A stretch of DNA of 64,000 nucleotides, taken from NCBI RefSeq assembly GCF_036669915.1, contig NC_089315.1, positions 14,535,990 through 14,599,989 on the forward strand. The letters are read 5' to 3'. Within the stretch, counting starts at the first letter, position 1. Every line of letters starts with the position of its first letter. The notes under the pieces are model-generated. The model ran no database searches. It saw nothing but the letters and a program-made list of their open reading frames with translations, and had not been told where the DNA came from. This document shows, in pieces, positions 11,367 through 23,000 of the stretch. The position numbers and the translations under genes were made by a program. This DNA comes from Pocillopora verrucosa (Eukaryota; Cnidaria; Anthozoa; Scleractinia; Pocilloporidae).

Positions 11367-12597
11367 ATGAGAAGAATATAAATAAACATAAATATGCTGC
11401 AAAATTATTTCACTTTCCTACTGATGGATAACAACAATTCGCTGGAAAATAGTCACGCTCTCACCTACGGCGTTTTTGCTATCTCCTACATCCAGCTCCA
11501 ACAACCGGGTGGGTATCAAGCCAACCCTATCGCCAAATTGAACTTAACAATTTATTCGTCCTCAACAATTGTTCAACAAACTTCCAGAACATGATTTACA
11601 AAGTGGTAATGCTTGGGCAAAATCACTGGGGTAAACGCTTATTGACATTAACAACGAAAAAAAACACTTAACTATTATTATTAGCATTTCAAAGTGCCAG
11701 GGAAAATTGATTGTTTAGTCTTTGAAATACTGTTCATCAAGAATCTCAAGCCTAATTTAAATATCCAGACGGAATCCATACGTGCCAAACTTTTTGTTTA
11801 ATTACTGTTTAGCCAATGTCGAAACGTCGTCGTTTTTTAGCATCTTAAAAATTTTTTTCAGAAATGTTTTATCGCAATTATTTAGTTAAATGTTTTTCTA
11901 AATCACTTCTTCTTTATATCAAAAAAACACTGGCTGCCTAAAGATTTTGTTTTTAACTATGCATTTAGTCAACATCTAGTACATGTATTGGCAGAATTTC
12001 AAACGAATTCAAGGTGTTATTTTATTAATGGTCTAGCTTCTATAAACTTTAGTTCAAAACTATTACATATTCAAAGACAGTAATATGCGATTCGCAACAA
12101 CCTCAAGCTTACTTACGGTGGAATTACTGCACTTTTTTGTAATGCAAATGGAAAAAAAAGCCGGCAGCCATTAACGGCTGCGGTCGGCATATAATTTCAA
12201 ATATCTCGATCAAACAATGATGTTTCTAAATTCCTACATTTGCTGAAAAACGAGTTCATATAAAAGGGAATAAAAGAAAGCGTATGCACCATTTCCAAAA
12301 CTTGCTTCTGTTGGCAAGCATCAAATCTAGTTTTATGTTATTTACAAAAATTTGCACAATTAGTTAATGGTTTTCTTTAATGTGCATACATTTGCATAGC
12401 AATTGGTGATTTTACCAATTACTAAACGCCCGATGAAATATATTTTTTTTTGTCTCTCTTTTTTATAATTGTCCTTGTTTAGTTAAAGGAGAAGCATTTT
12501 TTTCCGTTTTCGTGAAAAAAAAAACTTCTAACCCTCATGCTAAACTGGTTATCGATGAATGCTATCATGAAAGGTCTCAAAAGTCGGCGGCGTAACA
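11367..12597. other. Remnant intron 1 of P2 with an insertion of about 260 bp
   Basis: From about 11367 the sequence matches intron 1 of P7 from about 48422 onward. It is interrupted at about 11662-11920 by sequence not seen elsewhere in the window. No gene is visible. Confidence 0.6.
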
Positions 12598-12864
12598 ATC
12601 AGACTTGGAAGTTTGAGGAGCAGGTTTGAAGTTTGTTGAAGTACACCAGGCGTTTTTCAAACAAGACTGACTACACCAAACTAAACTAGGGGACTGTTTA
12701 ACAACGAAACCTTTAAGCTGCTTATTTGTCAACGTTGTGAAATACGCTGATCGAGAAAGAGCAGACGATTCTACTCCTGCGTGGAAAACCGCGCAGAGTG
12801 ATATAACTCCTCGAAAGAAGACAAAGAGGAGAGTGTTTTCAACTCCCATCACCAAAAATGTCAT
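12598..12864 (-). pseudogene. P2: truncated PAN-domain first exon (relic)
   Basis: The frame from ATG 12864 gives a signal peptide and most of the PAN domain ([17 protein letters not shown]), then breaks at SKSD. A deletion of about 590 bp joins intron 1 sequence (GTCGGCGG region, about 12590) straight into the exon, removing the last cysteine motif (GTCEL), the exon end and the donor site. Downstream, at about 11367, a second deletion (about 4.5 kb relative to P7) removed both EGF exons, the microexon and both pentraxin exons. An insertion of about 260 bp (about 11662-11920) interrupts the remaining intron. Not expected to make a functional product. Its upstream CCAAT-containing region is retained. 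Confidence 0.8.
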
Positions 12865-13047
12865 CACATAATGAGTGTTTACTGTCTTTCCCGATGTCCT
12901 TAGGGATGTACCCCACGAAATCCGAATTTTGATTGGCCAACTTCAGCGTAATTTAGGCAATAATACTCGGATGCCTAACAGAAAAGATTATACATGATAA
13001 CCAGCTGAATGACAGTGTGGTTTGAAGTTTCAAATGCATTATGCACA

Positions 13048-13212
13048 GGTAATAACATGATTTCGAGCAAAATTTTGTGTTGATAAGCACGAGTAAATTT
13101 TCAAAGTCGACAAAATTGCATGAGCCCCTTGGTCGAGTGCGATGTGTAGTCTGGAAAATTTATAAGTGCTTATTTACACCAAATTGCACGAGAAATCATA
13201 TTGTTGCTTGTT
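13048..13212. repeat. Foldback (MITE-like) element
   Basis: The left arm (AACATGATTTCGAGCAAAAT...GATAAGCAC) is complementary to the right arm (GTGCTTATTTACACC...GCACGAGAAATCAT). A related single foldback lies at about 50401-50563. Upstream of P2; no coding content. Confidence 0.6.
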
Positions 13213-13319
13213 AATAATTTACATGAAAAACGCATCACAGAAAGTCAAAACGGACAAAACTTTGTAGCGCGTGCATGCTGTTTGTAATTTGCACTCGTCC
13301 TACAACTTTGCACTCGTGT

Positions 13320-14145
13320 TAGTATAGGTAATTACATGATTTCGAGTGCAATTTGGAATAAATAAACACGAATAAATTTTTTTAAAGACTAACAAAATTG
13401 TTAGTGCTTGTTTATTCCAAATTGCACGAGAAAAATCATGTGATTACGTGTTAATAATATACATGGAAAAATACGAGATGGCTTATCATAATTAAACGTA
13501 AGCAAAGCGCGCGCGTCAAGTGCAAAAATAATTTATTCAAACCTTGCGTTCGGTCAAAACAACCGCGTACGATCAAAACAATAATAAATTATGCAATGAT
13601 ATCTTCACATCTTTAAGGTGCAAAAAAGTTCAAAGTTGGGCTAAACAGTTCAAGGAATTGTTCATTCTGTGTCCGAATCACTTTCGATGAAATGGAATCG
13701 TCGTTTCCGAGGTTTAACCATGTTTGTTTTTAATTTCGGCGTGTGATCGCTCGAGCAAAGTGTTAAGCTGGGTCGGCTCGTAATTTCGATTTCCTGGGCA
13801 ATTCCCTTCTCTAAACACCACTTTTTCCAAACCAAAAACCAAAAAGCGGTGCTTTTTAAAGCGTTTTCGTTGTTTAAGCTGTTTTTCAGCTGCGGTGGCG
13901 AAAGAAAACCTACTTAAAACGCCGACCATTGCTTCGCTCGCAAATTTTCAGCGTAGCCAAATGTTACGACATCTAAGGCTCACATTTGATTGGCTATCTG
14001 TGAGTTTCTTTGATTATTGACCATCAGAATGTCTGGTTTGTTACTTTCTTTGCACTGAATTAACCCTCTTCTATATTGAATTACCTGAAAACTGCATTTT
14101 TCTTAACCAATCAGAACTAAGTAATTTTTTCATGTATGTTAATAC
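13320..14145. mobile_element. Insertion of about 825 bp starting with a foldback
   Basis: Compared with 36150-36200, this stretch is extra sequence between the shared CTCGTG and ACATGAAAAA. It begins with an inverted repeat (about 13326-13452; arms start GTAATTACATGATTTCGAG and end in its complement). A possible TTA target duplication flanks it. A 71-codon minus frame at 13714-13929 has no domain I recognise. Likely a non-autonomous DNA transposon; the superfamily is uncertain. Confidence 0.5.
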
Positions 14146-15343
14146 ATGAAAAAATGCACTCGTTTTCGGCCAATCAGACGCGCGTGACTTTTTAATGTAT
14201 ATTTATACATATCAAATTCAAAATGAAATGATTCATTCACGTGAATCACTAGAATTGTAAAGTCAAGTGTGGAAGCCTAAACAACAATAAATCATTTAAA
14301 GCTATGACAAACTTTTGTTGGAACTATTTTCAAATTAATGACGGACACTATACAAATCGGCTTCATGAAAACCTCATCCACTTATCCAAATTATCTACTT
14401 AACGTCAAACGTTTATGAGATAACAAGCACGAAAATGCATGCTAAGATCAAAATTAGAGAAAGGACTTGCTTAAAGTGAGCTCGTATTCCATAGGCCACA
14501 CCTCCCATGACAAATGTACCACTTTGATCGACACTGAAATTGGTCATTTTAAGGAATACGCCACACTTCGTAACAAGCAAACAAAAAGAAAACAGAATTT
14601 CTGACCATATGCCATCTTCTAGACGGAAACTAGACAGGTGAATTCATCATCATGCGGTAAAATAGCAAAGTATTGGATAATTGATCATGAATATTTCTCG
14701 TTGAATACAACGTAAGAGTGAACATCGATCACTTTGAAGGAAGAGACGAACACGAACAATTCTTTAACACTTTGTTTTCATTAAATAGTTCAGTCATATT
14801 ACACAATATATATTCTACTTAATATTTACATATTTCGCTCAGGTCATTTACCCTCCACTTTTTCGTTTTTTCTGACAAAATTTAAGGCTGGTTTTTGAGC
14901 TTTTCTTTAAAGGTTAAGTTAAGGGAAAATACTCTGGCGCAATATAACTCTGGAGACATCAACTATCCAAGATTTCACTTAAGGCAGCAGTGTTTTTTAT
15001 CCTCACTTTTTTCGCCGCCTTCGATAGAAATCAATAAGAAAGGGACACAACTTGTGCCATGTGGTTCAGAGATCTTGTTTTGGTGATTGAGATCATGACA
15101 TTCGCGCACAATTATCTTAAACGTTTCGTGGCTAATAACTGAATGATGCTCGCTACTTCAGTCCTGAACTTTGGCGTTTCATCAACAGTAACGAGCGACT
15201 AGAGAGCAACCTTTAAGGCTATCAAATCATAAATTGAAGGGTGCTATCTATCAAACACTCTACTGAACTGGATAAAAGGGCTGTTATCTGTGTAATAACA
15301 ATTGTTGGACTCTATAATACGAGTGGTCAAAACTATTTAAGAG

Positions 15344-15841
15344 AAGATGTCAGCATCCATCGAGAAAATTTGAAATATTGTGGCAAGTCGCCCAAAATTA
15401 GTTTTCTCTCCTACTTTCATATTTTGTTGACCAATATGTTCTAATAATTGTGGTGTAGTTTTTTTTGCGAAAATATATTTTAGTTTTCGAGAAATGACTT
15501 TTTTCGTTCGACCGCTCAAATATGCAAATTTTCACCGTGAATATTACCCGAGTTGTGTGACTTCATGTAACGAATGTACTGGACCTACGGTATTTCTGTG
15601 AACATAACCCTTTGTTTTATCATTTAAACTTAATCCCCTGTCGTTATTGAAGCTTCCAAGGAAAAAATTTATTTTTTGGTGAATATTTTTGTCCGACATA
15701 CTTTTCCTATGTCGAAAAGTAGCATGAAAACAAAGACAATTTTAACAATGACCGATATGACACAATCTACTGAACTTCAAGCTTTTAAAAGACCAAAGGA
15801 TGGTTATAAAGTTACTGTAAAAATTTCCTTGTGTATTTGCG
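15344..15841. other. Unassigned sequence replacing the pentraxin exons of P3
   Basis: Upstream and downstream of this stretch the sequence follows the P7 unit (about 44800 and about 46240). In between, where the terminal pentraxin exon and most of intron 5 should be, there are about 500 bp not seen elsewhere in the window. No frame with a recognisable domain. Confidence 0.6.
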
Positions 15842-15915
15842 AATGAAATGCTGAAATTGCAATGGATTAGCATCCAATCCTGGGGGGAAGTATTAATACT
15901 CCTACGAGTCGCTTT

Positions 15916-15960
15916 ATGCATGCATCTTTCTCTCGTACGCACGCCAGAGAGAAAGATGCA
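15916..15960. repeat. Short hairpin at a deletion junction in P3
   Basis: GCATCTTTCTCTC and GAGAGAAAGATGC form a 13-bp stem around 12 bp. It lies exactly where P3 jumps from intron 5 sequence to intron 4 sequence, skipping the pentraxin N exon, so it may mark the rearrangement point. Confidence 0.6.
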
Positions 15961-15971
15961 AAAAAAAGTAC

Positions 15972-17298
15972 CTTGAGCGCTCTGAGATGTCAAAGGTAGC
16001 TTGTGGTGTTCTCATAAATAGGTGAGATCGTTTGAAATTATTCTGACTTCTTAAGCCAAAAAAAAGGCCCAAGGTATAAACTTTTCACACAATTTAAAAT
16101 CCAACAGTTACTTTCTACTTCTTTTACCCTTTAACCCCTAAGAGTGACTAGCATCTAATTTCTCCCTACAATGTCAGCGCTGAATCAAACATCAAGGTCA
16201 GGAGAATAAAGGAAATGATCACCAATCAAAGAGGCTTTTGATCGGTAAACAAATTCTCTTTGTCAGCACCTTAGGAAATGTATAAAGAACAGCATGGAGA
16301 ATATGCATACTGATGTTATGGTGTAAAGAGTTAAAAGGTGATAGATTGGATTAATATAAGTATGCGAGCAACTACGCACTTACCCCTCCCCTAACCCAAC
16401 ATTAACCTTAACTTGTTATCAATTGACGATTGTTGGGTTAGGGGAGGGGTAGGAGCGCAGTTGCTCAGATACTGACATTGATCCAATAAGTTTACAGCGT
16501 CCTGTCGCTGACGATTATTAGTTGTGGAAAGTTTTTATGAGAAACCGTAATCAAAATAAAACATTGGCGTGGTCTGTCTTCAAGAATCTTTATTAATGTC
16601 TCAGCTCTCAGAATATGTCATCTAAAACTCTCTAAAATATTAATTGGTCATCCGCATCTCCACGAGAGTCCTCCTAAATTGGAGAAGGAAGCTCTCAGAA
16701 TATGTCATCAAAATACGATACACTTCTCTACAAACCTGATGAACAAGACAGGCCTTCAATCTTTTCACACTGCGTCCCGTGAAATCCTGGTGCACAGCTA
16801 CAATTATATCCGTGGACTTCATCTGTGCAAGTTCCATTGTTTTTGCAGGGATGGCTGTCACAAGTAACTTTTTGGGGGTATAAGATAACGTCAAGAATTT
16901 TCGTCAATATTATTTTGCTAAACGTCTTAAGCGACGTAACGTTAATGTTAAAAGAATGAAGAAAAATTGTGGACCCTTTTTGAATTTCCCATATCTTTTC
17001 CATTCTTGTCAGTGTTCTATTTAACCTCTCCATTAAAAAGCTCCATTTTTCTTTGTTTCGTTTCTCTGATTTTTGTTGATTTGTTTGTTTCCAAGTCTCG
17101 GAGACAAATATTTTGCGTTGTTTTTGGCTTGACCGACAGAACTTTACCATCTTCATTCTACTGTTCAAAATTGTTCTTACCCAGCTTAGCACAAGTTTCT
17201 CCGGTCCAAGGCGGCTTGCACTTGCATGAACAAGTTTGTTTTTTCTCGTCGTACACGCAAGCACCTCCATTTTTACAACTGTTGGCTATTTGGCAGCC
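15972..17298 (-). pseudogene. P3: relic of a diverged paralogue (two EGF exons and a broken microexon)
   Basis: Exons seen: EGF1 17298-17181 (118 nt), EGF2 16867-16736 (132 nt) and the 42-nt microexon at 16013-15972. EGF1 differs clearly from all other copies (GCQIANSCKNGGACVYDEKK) and is one codon shorter. EGF2 has [13 protein letters not shown]. The intron between them (about 310 bp) is unrelated to the other copies. The microexon keeps its GT donor but its acceptor is AT instead of AG. There is no PAN exon upstream (homology switches at about 17442 to leader-block sequence) and no pentraxin exons downstream. It therefore derives from an older gene subtype and is not expected to be functional alone. 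Confidence 0.75.
16381..16451. repeat. GC-rich hairpin in intron 3 of P3
   Basis: Arms 16381-16401 and 16431-16451 are a perfect 21-bp complement. This is the cleanest copy of the intron 3 hairpin. Confidence 0.75.
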
Positions 17299-17441
17299 CT
17301 AACAAGAAGCAGTAACAGACAATACGTCGTAAAAAACTGTTCAGAACACGAATATGAATGTACTTTGGAAGTATTACCAAGAAGTGCTCAGCTAGCTTTC
17401 GAGCCCGATGTAAAATTTCGGACCAAAAATTAATTGCCGTA

Positions 17442-18500
17442 TAACCCCAAAAATTTTATCTTTTAATTGCAACGGAAAGAAATTAATCGCTCGACGTAAA
17501 ATGACTAAAATTTTTAACTGTTAACCGTAAGAATCAATGCCCTGTAGAGACCCTCAAGTTAACTTTACCTTGTAACTTAAGTAAACATAGTTATTATTTA
17601 TGACTTAAGAAGAATAATGCAACCTTATTGTTAATAGTGACTGTACCATATATTGGGTAAGTACGCAATCTAATCGTGAATAGAGTAATTCATAGTATCC
17701 CGCGTGTAACAATTTTATAAGTACGCCGCAAAATTTCCAATGTAAGAAAAAAATACAGCAAGAAACCCCCCCCCCCTTTCTTTTGATAACACGAAGGTGA
17801 TTAATTTGGTTTTGGTTTTGCGGCACCCAGTTGAAATACGTATTTGTATTATTTATGTAACATTGGTATTGTGATTGATGTCGCAAATCTTATTAAAAAT
17901 ATTGTAAATAGTAAATAGTATGTAGAATATAAATGAACATATGAAATTAAAAAAAATAAATTAAATATAAAACTTTAAGTTGGTTCTTCTTCAAACTTCA
18001 TCAATTAACATCCTTTACGACAGCACATTACAACTACCTTTATTAGGAACAAATCAACTTTCAGCTGAATGTCGTTATCAGTTCCAACCCGTTGATATTA
18101 TTTCAAATATTACTTTGGTTGCACTTGCGGTTACTTAAAAACATAATCAATTACGATTACAAATGAAAAAAAATCCACAATAACAAATATTTAAAACCGA
18201 GGGAACAAAACCTACAAGACAAAGGTACGTAGGAAGGTTTTGTGACTTAGACGCAATATATGGAAAACGGTGGAAATCAAAAGTAATGTTAATCCTTTAC
18301 AACTTAAACACGAATGGCAAAAAATCAACGATGACTCTCTTTTAAATGATCCTAAAAAAGAGAATTTTTTGCTCAGTTACATGCTTGTGTGAAAATTGAT
18401 TAGCTAAATATAACAATGGCCTTCAAGGTGCGTTTTTTGATGCATTTGAATATTTCCTGGCCGTCACTTCCGTTAGGGACCTTAGTAGCTCTCAGCCTCT
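17442..18500. other. Partial leader block between P3 and P4
   Basis: Homologous to about 1315-2500, with deletions, including the poly-C tract near 17767-17777. No supported gene. Confidence 0.55.
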
Positions 18501-18955
18501 CTGGTTTGTTTCCCGAGCGCTTTTCGCATTTTTCTCTCTAAAAATAATAAAAAAAGAAAAATCCTCCTCGGTTTTTAGTCATAAGGGAGCAGATGACACA
18601 ATTTCAGACCTGGCTGACGAAGACTAAGGGAGCACTTACAAGAACAAGAACTAAGTATGAGTTTTTCAGGCTCCTCACGCCTTCCTCGGCCAATATGGGG
18701 GCTAAAATTTATGTCTTTTGTAAAGTAGGACGGCCGTGTCCAAGATGAGATTTTCCAATGACCCAACTTGCCTTGTTCCCTTTTTCCCAGGTTCTCCCTA
18801 TGAAGCTCAAAAGAGAGTGGGCGGCAGCCATCTCGAAACCTATTGGGAAGGGGTTTGTGGGGAATGGCGCCCAAAGATCATCCAAGTATTATACTCACAA
18901 TTGCTCGTTTCTAGGAGAACTTATAGTAACTAGCATCCACGTGAATCCTGCTCAA
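18500..18955. repeat. Spacer module, copy 3 of 7
   Basis: More diverged copy of the module, downstream of P4 (stop at 20017). The stretch 18955-20016 is shared 3' flank with no gene seen. Confidence 0.55.
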
Positions 18956-20016
18956 AATTTTGAAGCCAAAAAAATGCAACATTGCAGACCAGCAGGAAAT
19001 TATTGCAGCCATTGAAACTTCAAATACAAAGACGAGCACTGTATAATATAATTTAAAGAAAAACGCAATGCAGAAAGAACTTGACCAATTTCCAGCCAAC
19101 TAATCAGTCAGCGTTTGGCCAATAACGCTTATGTCGGGTCCTGCGCGTTAAGAATATCCGGTACGCTATTCATTAACTAAGTATGAAAATTCCAAAAGTA
19201 ACTTTGATTATCTGAAAATTGAACTATGATAGTAATGTGCACAAACAGGAAGCGCAAACCGTGTGAGTGAACATCGATCGCTTTGAAAGAAGAGACGAAC
19301 ACAAACAGGTCGTTTGACGCTTTGTTTTCATTAAATAGTTCAGTCATATTACAAAATATTAATTCTACTTAATATATACGTGTTTCGCTCAGTTCATTTA
19401 CCCCCCACTTTTTCGTTTCCTCCAACAAAATTTAAGGCTGGGTTTTGAGCTTTTCTTTAAAGGTTAAGTTAAGGGAAAATACAGTGGCGCAATATAACTC
19501 TGGAGGGGGGCATGCAACTATCCAAGATTTCACCTGAGGCAGAAATGTTTTTCATCCTCTCTTTTTCCGCCGCCTTCGATTGCCTCGTGCAACGAAATCA
19601 ATGAGAAAGGGACACAACTTGTGTCCTGTGGTTCAGAGATCTTGTTTTGGTGATTAACATCATGATATTCGTGCAAGCTTAGCTTAAACGTTTCCGTGAC
19701 TAATAACTGAATGATACTCGCTACTTCAGTCCTGAACTTTGGCGTTTTATCAACAGTAGCGAGTGACTACCGAGCAACCTTAAGGCTATCAAATCATAAA
19801 ATACAAGGACGCAATCTATCAAACAGTCTACTGAACTGGGTAAAAGGGCTGTCATCTATGTAATATCAATATTAATACGAGTGGTCAAAGCTATTTAACA
19901 TGTACGTAGATATTGATCAGTGTTTAAGGTGTTCCTTCCTCGAGGAAGCCGGGATCTCCTTCTGTGATAAACAGTTCGTCGTAAACAAGATGGTGGTGTT
20001 CAAAATCCTATCACTT

Positions 20017-23000
20017 TTAGGGCTCGACTATTACCAGAGTAGTAACGTTTCCTTTGAACTGTAACCACCAGAGAACAAGGCCTGCTTTTGCGATGTCACA
20101 GTTTGCCGTCTGAGCTGCAATTTCATCCCCCGAAAGGACCCTGCTCCAAAGATTGACTTCAGTTACCTCACCCGGCCCAAAGCTATCTTTGATTTCAAAG
20201 CCCCCTCCGACTTTATCTTGGTCTTGTCCAATGACAACTGTTCCGCCAGCTGGTATCTGATGATTTTTTTTGAAGTCAGTTCCATTGCTTTTAAGTTGTC
20301 CATCCAGATAAAGCTGCCAGTCACCTTTGGTGTTTTTCCAGGCAACACAAACGTGATGCCACATGGTATCATTAATTTTGACTCCGCTGTCTATATCACT
20401 TAGAAAATTAACATAACAATTAAAACTATGTTAGAAACTCGTTTCTTGACTGATTGCGGTGATATTCAATGTGGCATCAAGATTGGTTGTTCACCTTTAT
20501 TTGTACTGTTTCGGCCTTCTGGGCCTCATCACTGCTATGAACTATACATATACATATATATATATATACATATACATAGTGCTACATATAGAATTGGAAT
20601 GCGTGTTGACAACGTTGTGTGAGCTGCTGGAATGGGAGATATATTTTAAGAGCGTCACTTATTTATTTTATTCGAAAAGAGAAAGACTCCGTTTTTTCGG
20701 GAATTCATTGTGCATTTTTTCTTGCTCACGGAAATTCTCGAACTCCATGCACTCAATTTTCAACACGCCATAGCACTTAATTTTGTCACAATGATTAAAC
20801 CACTAGACTCGTTTAATTATTTATTTTTAAGTCGCTTGGGAACAAAAACAAGAGAACGTGGTTGTTAACAATGCCAAATACCATCGTAAGCCTCGATAAT
20901 ACTCCGCTGGGAGCACTTTAACCTATTGCGGGAACTGGCATATTATTTTTTTGAGGTGAGCCAAGGTAAGTGTGAATCTCGCGTGAAGCTCAAAAAATTC
21001 ATCTTCATGTCCCTTTCTCGCGCGTAATTCGCCATTCATTCCGGTATATTTTACTTCTCTTCTATCTTGTTCTATTGCGTTATTGTGTTGTGTTCTTGGG
21101 TGAAAGAGTTTATTCTCGCAGTGCTTCACTCCACCCAGGAGTATTACGGCACATTGTCGGGGAAACCGAATAAAATGCTGAGATTGCAATAGATTAACAT
21201 CCCATACAGTGGGGAGTATTGACACTCCTACGAGTCGCTTTATTCTAAGAAAACCGGTATACGGTTTGGCTGGATGGGCCACTTGACTCGAGTACAGACT
21301 ATTTCTATTGTGTTTGTCATATCACTTACTCTTTTCCCAAGGTGTCTATAGAAATCCTAATTCTTGGGGAAAGCATACAAACGTAGAAGGCATTCCCATA
21401 AGGTGCTCCAATAGTCGCATAACTGTAGAGGCACTGTTCATTACTCAAATTTGTATCCTTCATTTTGGCAAAAAGGCACATAGTAAATTCCGAGAGACTA
21501 GACGAGGTGGCGTTTGTTATGCTGGCGTAACTCTTGTTAGTAGGCTGTCCAAAGACCATTCGGTAAGCTGTAGAAAACAACAAAACACAATTTTCTTAAC
21601 TCCAGTTTCACTGAAATAGCAAAGCAACTCTTAAATTGGATGCATCTTACGGCGAAATTTCCGGATTAATCTTGTTTCAGGGATGACTTTCTATTTCATG
21701 TCTGCTACCGGATCACGTACGAAAAAAGAAAAACACTTTACGAAATAAATAGGCCAGAGATTTCCGAATGAGAGGATTATTTAGCCTGGAGGGGACATAC
21801 AAAAATAATCCTTACGGTTGTTGCAACAGATACATAGAGTTAAGATTGTCTTTGTTTTCGAAAAATCTTGCCTTGGCTTCTGCATGGCTACCACACACGC
21901 CAGAGAGAAAGATACAAATATATACCTTGAGCGCTCTGAGATGTTAAAGGTAGCTTGTAGTGTTCACCTATAGATGGGTAAGCTTGTTTGAAATTATTCT
22001 GACTTCTTAAGCGAAAAAACGACGTATAAACTTTTCACTACTATTTAAAATCCAACAGTCACTTTCTACTTCTTTCACCCTTTAACCCCTAAGAGTGACT
22101 AGCATCTAATCTCTTCCTACAATGTCAACGCTGAATCAAACATTAAGGTCATGAGAATAAAGGAAATGATCACCAACAAAAGAAGCTTTTGATCGGTAAA
22201 TAAATTCTCCTGGTCAGCACCTTAGGAAATGTATAAAGAACAGTATGGAGAATATGCATACTGATGTTAAAGTGTAAAGAGTTAAAACCCGATAGATTGG
22301 TTCAATATAAGTAAAAACCGTGCACCTATCTCCTCTAACCCAACATTAGCCTTAACTTGTTATCAATTGACGATTGTTGGGTTAGGGGAGGGGTAGGAGC
22401 GCAGTTCAGATACTGATATTGATCCAATAAGTTTACAGCGTCCTGTCGCTGACGATTATCAGTTGTAGAAAGTTTTTATGAGAAACCGTAATCAAAATAA
22501 AACATTGGCGTGGTCTTTCTTCAAGAATGTTAATTAATGTCTCATCTAAAACTCTCTAAAATGTTGAATGGTCATCCCCATCTCCACAAGAACTTCTCTT
22601 TGGAAAATGAAGCTTGTGCTCTCAGAATACGTCATCAAAATACGATACACTTCTCTACAAACCTGATGAACAAGACAGGCCTTCAATCTTTTCACAATGC
22701 GTCCCGTAAAATCCTGGCGCACAGCTACAGTTATATCCATTGAGTTCGTCTGTGCAAGTTCCATTGTTTTTGCAGGGATGGCTGTCACAGGTAACTTTTT
22801 GCGAATACAAGACAACATTTCAAAAGAGTTGTTGTCAATAAAAAGAAGTTACATCATATGGCGACTGACCTACCGATCTTCAAACCACATATAATTAAGT
22901 TGGTCTGGCTCATAAAGCTTTTGAATCGAAGTAAATCTCCTCAAGCATGTGCGTTACACAAGCAAAACAATGTCAAAATTTTTAAGGAAAAGATCTCATC

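Noticed and set aside
13714..13929. Minus-strand 71-residue basic frame inside the insertion upstream of P2
   Set aside because: No domain recognised; single copy in the window and inside a probable non-autonomous element.
20428..20773. Plus-strand frames with alternating Tyr-Ile residues
   Set aside because: Translation of a TA/TACA microsatellite.
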